From assembly GCA_946613735.1 (NCBI GenBank), contig CAMOFS010000021.1, positions 1 through 11,543 of the forward strand: a stretch of DNA of 11,543 nt. Direction: 5' to 3'. Numbering within the stretch: position 1 is the stretch's first letter; every line of letters starts with the position of its first letter. The notes under the pieces were generated by a model. The model made no database searches, had not been told where the DNA came from, and saw only the letters and a program-made list of their open reading frames with translations. Shown here piece by piece: positions 6,812-11,543 of this stretch. This DNA is from an uncultured Lachnospiraceae bacterium (GTDB lineage Bacteria; Bacillota_A; Clostridia; Lachnospirales; Lachnospiraceae). A program made the translations under genes and the position numbers.

Positions 6812-9546
6812 AGCCTGTCTCCCTGTCTGTTACTGAGTGCCTCAGCTATGGCACCTATCATATACTCCCTGTTAACGGGCTTTGTAATAAAGCCGTTCAT
6901 GCCGGCTTCATCTGCCTTTTTCTTGTCATCATCAAAAACATTGGCCGTCATGGCAAATATAGGCACAGAGGAATTGATGGGATCATCCAAGGCGCGTATT
7001 TTTTTGGATACCTCATAGACATTGATCCCGGGCAGCTCTATGTCCATAAGCACCACGTCAAAGTGACCCGGCAGTGATCCGTATATCATCCTGTAGGCCT
7101 CCTCACCGTCATAAGCCTCATCCGTATCCATGCCATACATCTCGAGCATGGCTATGGCGATCTGGCGGTTGACAAGTATATCATCCACCACCAGAGCCCG
7201 CTTGCCGGAGAGCTCAATGCACAGATCCTCATCCTCTTTTTTCACTGTCTCCACAGAGACGGGGAGCTCTATGGTGATATACACCTCGGTACCCACACCC
7301 GGCACCGGCTCGATCTCAAGATGGCCTCCCATGACCTTGATGATCTTTTTTGTAATATCATAGCCCACACCACCGGGGAGGTAGCCGCCGCCGCTGTCGC
7401 GGATGAAAAACTCATACATGCCGGTATTGTCATCGGAGTGCGAAAGCTGCATCACACCGAATACTATCCTTCCACCGTCGGGAGTATTCTTAATTGCATT
7501 ATTGGTAAAATAGCTCAGGATATGCATCAGGTTGCTGCGGTCACTTATTACGATCTCATCCTCTAAGTGATGTCCCTCCACCACCAGCTCGTGATCCCAA
7601 AAATATGCTCCCGCTGAGGCCATCCTACGGATATGCAATATTAGCTCCGGCAGGTTGATACTCTCCTCCTTCAAGTCCATGGTGTTGTTTTCTATCCTGT
7701 TGACGGCAAACATGTCATTGATAAGCGTCGAAAGATTTATGCCGGACAACCTTATCTTTTTAATATGCTCCACCAGCTTTTCGTTGTCAGTAGGATCCTG
7801 CAGTGCCAGATCTGCAAAGCCCACTATAGCATTCACGGGGGTGCGGATGTCGTGGGACATATCAGAGAGAATGGTATTCTTGATATAGGAATTCTCTTTT
7901 ACCTCGCGTATCTCCCTGGTGAGCTCCTGCTCCCTGCGCAGCATGATGGCAAAAAGCTCAAAGAGGACGATAAGCGCCACTATGACTACAAGGCTGCGAA
8001 GGAGGTTGTCCGTAATGAGGATGGCCGTCATCTCATCACTGTTGGCAGCGGTGCGCATGTCGTCCTGCATCTGCATAAAGGTCCACACATTGGCGGAGAA
8101 GAATAACAGGAAAAATAAAAGGAGCCACATAAGCATGGATTTACCCAGCTTTTTTTCCTTATCCAAAAACAGCACGAATCTGTAACAGATGAGTCCCGCC
8201 AGAGACCAGATCAAAAGTATGAGGTAATCCTCCTTGACTAAGGCTGCTCCCAAAATGGGATTGGGTAAAATGAGAATGAAGAAAATAAAAAACGATAATA
8301 TCGCTCCGATTAGGCCGATAACACGAAAGCCCATCTTTGCCTCCGTTTTTAGGAGATTGCCCAATGAAATATATCCGTAGACAATGCAGATGGCCAGGGC
8401 GGAAATATCGATGGCCCAGCTTAGCATGTTCATGCCAACGAAAAGAAACGGTACTGAAAAAGCCAGGATAAGGTGGATCGCATTGTAGGGAACACCTTCC
8501 TTATTGGTCTTTAAGAATGCCCTGGGTGTCAGCCCGTCGTCTGCCATGATCTTGATGGTATGTGAGGCAGCCAGGAAATATCCGATCACCGATCCGAAAA
8601 GAGCCGTAAAAAAGGCTATTGCAAGGATCACTGTACCGACATCTCCCATGGCACGGTACACTCCGTAAAACGCCGGTATCTCATCAAAGGAACGTATGCC
8701 CACGGCCAGGACCGAAAGATCGCCCCAGCTTCTGTAGCCATCAGGAACAGTTGAATTGGTGATGAGGATGACCATGATAATACATACCGCTGCCGCACCA
8801 ACAGCAAGGGCGGAGGTAGTGAATACCCGGGTAAGGTGGAGCCTGGTCTCCGATACCACATGGGATACAGTCTCAAAGCCTATGAATATCCATGGTGCCA
8901 TCACTGCAATAGCAAAGATCTGTGCCTCCTTTGACATGGTATTGGCAGAAGAAAATGCGGGTGATAATACCTGGTGGATGTCGCTTTTTGACATCACCCC
9001 AAAAAACATGATGACTATGGATATGGCAAGTACAAAAAAAAGTATGGCTATGACCTTTAAGGCAAAGGAATATCCCCTGCATAGTATCAAGGCGCCCAGG
9101 ATCAGTATTGCTGCCGTAAAGAAGATATCGCCGGGATATACATCAAAGCCCATGAAGGTGTAATGGACCAGATAAAGCGTGCTGCCGCCGAAAAGAAACC
9201 GGCCAAGATATGCTATGGATGAGGCATTGGCCCAGAGTATGCAGACATAAGCTAAAAGCAGGGCCCACGCCATAAAAAATGCGTGGTCGGCGCCAAAGGA
9301 ACCCTTGATAAGATCATAGGAACCGGCGGCCTCCGGAAATCTCCTGGCCATACCTATGTAGTTGACACAGATTACCTGTGCGATGACTGTTGCGAGAATG
9401 ACACCGATGATAGCGCCGACTGCGCCTGACGTGGGGATGTAGCGTATGCCCGGCACGATAAAATAACCCCATCCTATGATACATCCGAAAGACAGGGCAA
9501 AGGTGGCTATATATGAAAATGCTCCGCTGTTTTTTTTAGGTTCCAC
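6808..9546 (-). CDS. APC-type amino acid permease / hybrid histidine kinase / receiver fusion
   Basis: A 912-residue membrane protein joining a transporter-like domain to a two-component hybrid kinase. Residues 1-460 form about 12 hydrophobic helices with APC-superfamily signatures: the broken helix 1 motif GCIIGWGYFIVPG (21-33) and helix 6 WIFIGFETVSHVVSET (219-234). Two more helices (about 470-490 and 513-536) lead through a charged linker to a HisKA domain with H565 (SDMSHDIRTPVNAIVGF). The ATPase domain follows, with an N-box (YFTNNAIKNTPDGG), DSGGG (717-721) and GGVGYDITKK (725-734). The lid between the last two motifs is almost absent. The receiver (783-905) is canonical: DD at 788-789, phosphoacceptor D835 (VLMDIELPG), T867, K889. 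No PAS domain or DNA-binding output is present. The GTG start has AGGGGGA 8 bases upstream and a promoter (9589-9617). It probably senses amino acids or another APC-type solute through the permease fold; transport itself may or may not be retained. Confidence 0.93.
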   Translation of the reverse strand: MEPKKNSGAFSYIATFALSFGCIIGWGYFIVPGIRYIPTSGAVGAIIGVILATVIAQVICVNYIGMARRFPEAAGSYDLIKGSFGADHAFFMAWALLLAYVCILWANASSIAYLGRFLFGGSTLYLVHYTFMGFDVYPGDIFFTAAILILGALILCRGYSFALKVIAILFFVLAISIVIMFFGVMSKSDIHQVLSPAFSSANTMSKEAQIFAIAVMAPWIFIGFETVSHVVSETRLHLTRVFTTSALAVGAAAVCIIMVILITNSTVPDGYRSWGDLSVLAVGIRSFDEIPAFYGVYRAMGDVGTVILAIAFFTALFGSVIGYFLAASHTIKIMADDGLTPRAFLKTNKEGVPYNAIHLILAFSVPFLFVGMNMLSWAIDISALAICIVYGYISLGNLLKTEAKMGFRVIGLIGAILSFFIFFILILPNPILGAALVKEDYLILLIWSLAGLICYRFVLFLDKEKKLGKSMLMWLLLFFLLFFSANVWTFMQMQDDMRTAANSDEMTAILITDNLLRSLVVIVALIVLFELFAIMLRREQELTREIREVKENSYIKNTILSDMSHDIRTPVNAIVGFADLALQDPTDNEKLVEHIKKIRLSGINLSTLINDMFAVNRIENNTMDLKEESINLPELILHIRRMASAGAYFWDHELVVEGHHLEDEIVISDRSNLMHILSYFTNNAIKNTPDGGRIVFGVMQLSHSDDNTGMYEFFIRDSGGGYLPGGVGYDITKKIIKVMGGHLEIEPVPGVGTEVYITIELPVSVETVKKEDEDLCIELSGKRALVVDDILVNRQIAIAMLEMYGMDTDEAYDGEEAYRMIYGSLPGHFDVVLMDIELPGINVYEVSKKIRALDDPINSSVPIFAMTANVFDDDKKKADEAGMNGFITKPVNREYMIGAIAEALSNRQGDRL

Positions 9547-9588
9547 GCTGTCTCTCCCCCTGTTTGCAAAAGATTACATACATAGATG

Positions 9589-9617
9589 ATTATATGATAT
9601 TAGGGGGTGAAAGTAAA
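9589..9617 (-). promoter_or_regulatory. Sigma-A-type promoter of the kinase/cyclase operon
   Basis: On the minus strand, TTTACT (9612-9617) and a consensus TATAAT (9589-9594) are separated by exactly 17 bases. Transcription would start near 9582 and leave a short leader of about 36 bases before the GTG start, containing the AGGGGGA ribosome binding site. The -35 box touches the end of palindromic repeat copy 2, so the repeat forms the upstream flank of this promoter. Confidence 0.75.
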
Positions 9618-9692
9618 GATTCTTCGCTTCGCTCAGAATGACAGTATGCCGGTGGATAACACAATTGTCATTCTGAGCGTAGCGAAGAATCT
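9617..9692. repeat. Palindromic intergenic repeat, copy 2
   Basis: Two 27-base arms (9617-9643 and 9666-9692) are inverted copies with a single mismatch, around a 22-base centre. The arms begin AGATTCTTCGCT and end CTCAGAATGACA, the same family as the repeat at 2673-2752. Each arm also has internal symmetry (ATTCT...AGAAT). The right arm begins directly after the rpiR-like gene's TAG stop, and the left arm touches the -35 box of the next promoter. It may terminate or stabilise the pnp-rpiR transcript, although only a weak T-rich stretch (CTTTACTTTC) follows it. Confidence 0.9.
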
Positions 9693-10550
9693 CTAATTCT
9701 CTTCATAGAAATCATACTTACTGTAAAAACCTTCCAGCTTCCTCATATTCTCCGCCACTTCGTCTCCCTTTTGCATGGAGACAGCCACGATGAGGGCATT
9801 GATGAGGGAAAGAGGTGCCACCAGGGAATCCACTATTGAAGCCATGTCGCTCTTTGCCACCAGGCAAAAATCAGACTGGGAGGATATGGGGGCCTTTTCA
9901 CTGTCCGTGATGGCTATAACCCTTGCCCTCTCCCTTTTTGCAAAATCAACTGCCCTGATGGTCCCCATGGAATACCTGGGAAAGCTCATGGCGATGATGA
10001 CATCACGCAGATCGATATGGATCATCTGCTCATACATCTCCCCCGTGGTACCGGAGCCTAGGAGGATGACCTCCTCGCACATAAGACTGAGATATGAATA
10101 TAAAAAGCTTGCCAGGGGTGCCGAGCTCCTGATGCCTGCGATATAGATCTTCCTGGCACGGCAGATGGCGTCTACTGCCCCGTCAAAGGTCTCCTGGTCT
10201 ATGGTGCCCAGGGTCTGCCGGATCTTTTCTATGTCGGAGTTAAGGGTCTGTGTCAAAACATCCGCCCGGTCGAGTCTCTCGGCAGTCATACGGAGCCTGT
10301 CCACCGAATTCATCTGGTTTAATGCCAGCTCTTCTATGGCCTCGGACAACTGCTTGTAGCCGTCATAGCCCAAAAAGGCTGCAAAGCGCACCACCGTCGG
10401 CTCGCTGACTCCGGCATCATTGGCCAGGGTCTTTGCCTTTTTACCCACTGCCTTATCCAGCGATTTTTTCAAATAACAAGCAAGGGCCTTCTGGCCCTTG
10501 CTCATTTTATTATAGTTTTCGTCTATTCTTTTAAATAAGTCTTTTTCCAT
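9693..10550 (-). CDS. RpiR/MurR-family transcriptional regulator (HTH + SIS)
   Basis: A 285-residue cytoplasmic DNA-binding regulator. The N-terminal HTH_6 domain covers about 1-75, with its helix-turn-helix at 38-65 (AKTLANDAGVSEPTVVRFAAFLGY). The SIS sugar-phosphate-binding domain covers about 125-260, with IYIAGIRSSAPLA (135-147), MSFPRYS (188-194) and AITDSEKAPIS (213-223). Family members sense phosphosugars and control sugar or cell-wall-sugar catabolic genes. No such gene is next to it, so its target is unknown. The ATG overlaps the pnp stop (TAATG) and AAGGA in the pnp 3' end is 6 bases upstream, so it is translated from the pnp transcript. A perfect 10-bp hairpin lies in its codons 17-24. 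The stop abuts palindromic repeat copy 2. Confidence 0.93.
   Translation of the reverse strand: MEKDLFKRIDENYNKMSKGQKALACYLKKSLDKAVGKKAKTLANDAGVSEPTVVRFAAFLGYDGYKQLSEAIEELALNQMNSVDRLRMTAERLDRADVLTQTLNSDIEKIRQTLGTIDQETFDGAVDAICRARKIYIAGIRSSAPLASFLYSYLSLMCEEVILLGSGTTGEMYEQMIHIDLRDVIIAMSFPRYSMGTIRAVDFAKRERARVIAITDSEKAPISSQSDFCLVAKSDMASIVDSLVAPLSLINALIVAVSMQKGDEVAENMRKLEGFYSKYDFYEEN
10479..10502 (-). promoter_or_regulatory. Perfect GC-rich hairpin inside the start of the rpiR-like gene
   Basis: AGCAAGGGCC and GGCCCTTGCT form a perfect 10-bp stem with a 4-base loop (10489-10492). On the minus strand it is followed by TGTTATTTG, a moderately T-rich tail. It begins 48 bases after the regulator's start codon, which is also the end of pnp. 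It could act as an attenuator or partial terminator setting the pnp-to-regulator ratio, or protect the pnp 3' end. The same bases encode the ordinary RpiR helix S-K-G-Q-K-A-L-A, so it may be only a codon-choice coincidence. Confidence 0.4.
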
Positions 10551-11543
10551 TATGCATCCTTGATGGAGAAGCTGATGCGTCCCATCTTGTCCTTGCCGAG
10601 GCAGACAACATTAACTGTGTCGCCGAGTGTGAGAACATCCTCTACATGGTCGATACGCTCATGAGCGATCTTGGAGATGTGTACCATGCCCTCCTTGCCG
10701 GGAGCGAACTCGATGAATGCACCGAACTCCTTGATGGAAACAACCTTACCTGTAAAATGCTGTCCCTTTTCAAAATCAGTAACGATGATCTCGACCATCT
10801 TTTTAGCCTCTTCCATCTTCTCGTGGTCTGTACCACAGATGGATACGTTGCCCTCCTCACTGATGTCGATCTTGACACCTGTGCGGTCGATGATCTCATT
10901 GATGGTCTTGCCGCGCTGGCCAACCACATCACCGATCTTCTGAGGATCGATGGACATCTGGATGATCTTGGGTGCGTACTGTCCAACCTCCTTGCGGGGC
11001 TCAGCGATTGCCTTTGACATGCACTCGTCCATGATAAAGAAACGAGCCTCACGGGTGCGGCGGATAGCCTCCTCAACGATGGGACGTGTAAGTCCGTGGA
11101 TCTTGATATCCATCTGGATGGCTGTGATACCGTCCTTTGTACCGGTAACCTTGAAGTCCATATCGCCGAAGAAATCCTCGAGGCCCTGGATATCGGTAAG
11201 TACCAGATAATCATCATCTGTATCGCCTGTAACCAGTCCGCAGGAGATACCTGCTACCATCTTTTTGATGGGGACACCTGCTGCCATAAGTGACATACAG
11301 GATGCACAGGTGGAAGCCATGGATGTGGATCCGTTTGACTCAAATGTCTCGGATACGGCACGGATCGCATAAGGGAACTCCTCCTCGCTGGGAAGAACAG
11401 GAAGCAGTGCACGCTCAGCCAGAGCGCCGTGACCGATCTCACGACGTCCGGGACCACGGCTTACCTTGGTCTCACCTACGGAGTATGAAGGGAAATTGTA
11501 GTGATGGATATATCTCTTCTCAGTGATGTTGGGATCAAGTCCG
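10550..11543 (-). CDS. pnp: Polyribonucleotide nucleotidyltransferase, C-terminal part (partial)
   Basis: The frame is open to the right edge and gives the last 330 of roughly 700 residues; the true start is outside the window. PNPase degrades RNA 3' to 5' by phosphorolysis in the cytoplasm. Visible parts, numbered from the window edge: the second RNase PH core with HHYNFPSYSVGETK (13-26), RGPGRREIGHGALAERAL (29-46), SNGSTSMASTCAS (69-81) and GTKDGITAIQMDIKI (134-148); the KH domain with VVGQRGKTINEI (206-217); and the S1 domain from about 260 (FTGKVVSIKEFGAFIEFAPG) to the end. An internal ATG at 11320 is not the start, since conserved PNPase sequence continues upstream of it. The TAA stop overlaps the following regulator's ATG by one base. 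Confidence 0.96.
   Translation of the reverse strand, partial: GLDPNITEKRYIHHYNFPSYSVGETKVSRGPGRREIGHGALAERALLPVLPSEEEFPYAIRAVSETFESNGSTSMASTCASCMSLMAAGVPIKKMVAGISCGLVTGDTDDDYLVLTDIQGLEDFFGDMDFKVTGTKDGITAIQMDIKIHGLTRPIVEEAIRRTREARFFIMDECMSKAIAEPRKEVGQYAPKIIQMSIDPQKIGDVVGQRGKTINEIIDRTGVKIDISEEGNVSICGTDHEKMEEAKKMVEIIVTDFEKGQHFTGKVVSIKEFGAFIEFAPGKEGMVHISKIAHERIDHVEDVLTLGDTVNVVCLGKDKMGRISFSIKDA

Noticed and set aside
10550..11320. ATG at 11320 as the start of a short 256-residue protein
   Set aside because: The same frame continues to the window edge with conserved PNPase sequence (HHYNFPSYSVGETK, RGPGRREIGHGALAERAL). The gene is therefore cut by the window, not short.
1..11543. CRISPR array, phage, IS element or transfer RNA
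   Set aside because: No spaced direct repeats, integrase, transposase or tRNA-like cloverleaf was seen. The only mobile-looking sequences are the two non-coding palindromic repeats.

Overview
The window looks like chromosome from a Gram-positive anaerobe of the class Clostridia, most likely the family Lachnospiraceae. This is inferred from the cmk-ispH-rpsA gene order, the style of the GGDEF and hybrid-kinase proteins, strong AGGAGG-type ribosome binding sites and moderate GC. No 16S or other decisive marker is present. All eight confident genes read leftward (minus strand) and are tightly packed. There is no gene-free stretch above about 150 bases, and I see no tRNA, rRNA, CRISPR array or transposase.

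Reading in the direction of transcription (right to left): the window opens inside pnp (polynucleotide phosphorylase, C-terminal 330 residues). Its TAA stop overlaps the ATG of an RpiR-type HTH/SIS regulator (TAATG). A perfect GC-rich hairpin lies just inside the regulator's coding sequence. The regulator's stop codon abuts a 76-bp palindromic repeat (copy 2). Beside that repeat is the one clear promoter of the window (TTTACT, 17 bp, TATAAT).

That promoter drives what I regard as the most interesting part: a 912-residue protein that joins a full amino-acid-permease-like (APC superfamily) membrane domain to a histidine kinase and a receiver domain. It is coupled by an ATGA overlap to an 855-residue membrane diguanylate cyclase (Cache-like sensor, three PAS-type domains, GGDEF). 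Together they look like a transporter-like nutrient receptor with a phosphorelay paired with c-di-GMP synthesis. The kinase has an unusually short ATP-lid region, and no separate DNA-binding response regulator is present.

Downstream, a 14-codon leader peptide with a strong ribosome binding site ends on the start codon of an HI0933/BaiN-type flavoprotein, which carries low-complexity inserts. A second copy of the palindromic repeat follows and could act as a terminator. Then come an aldo/keto reductase with a C-terminal two-cluster ferredoxin domain and the housekeeping trio cmk, ispH and the first 12 codons of rpsA, joined by short overlaps.

The two palindromic repeats bracket the three-gene kinase/cyclase/flavoprotein block. 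The outer genes (pnp, cmk, ispH, rpsA) are conserved core functions. The central signalling module is the accessory-looking part.
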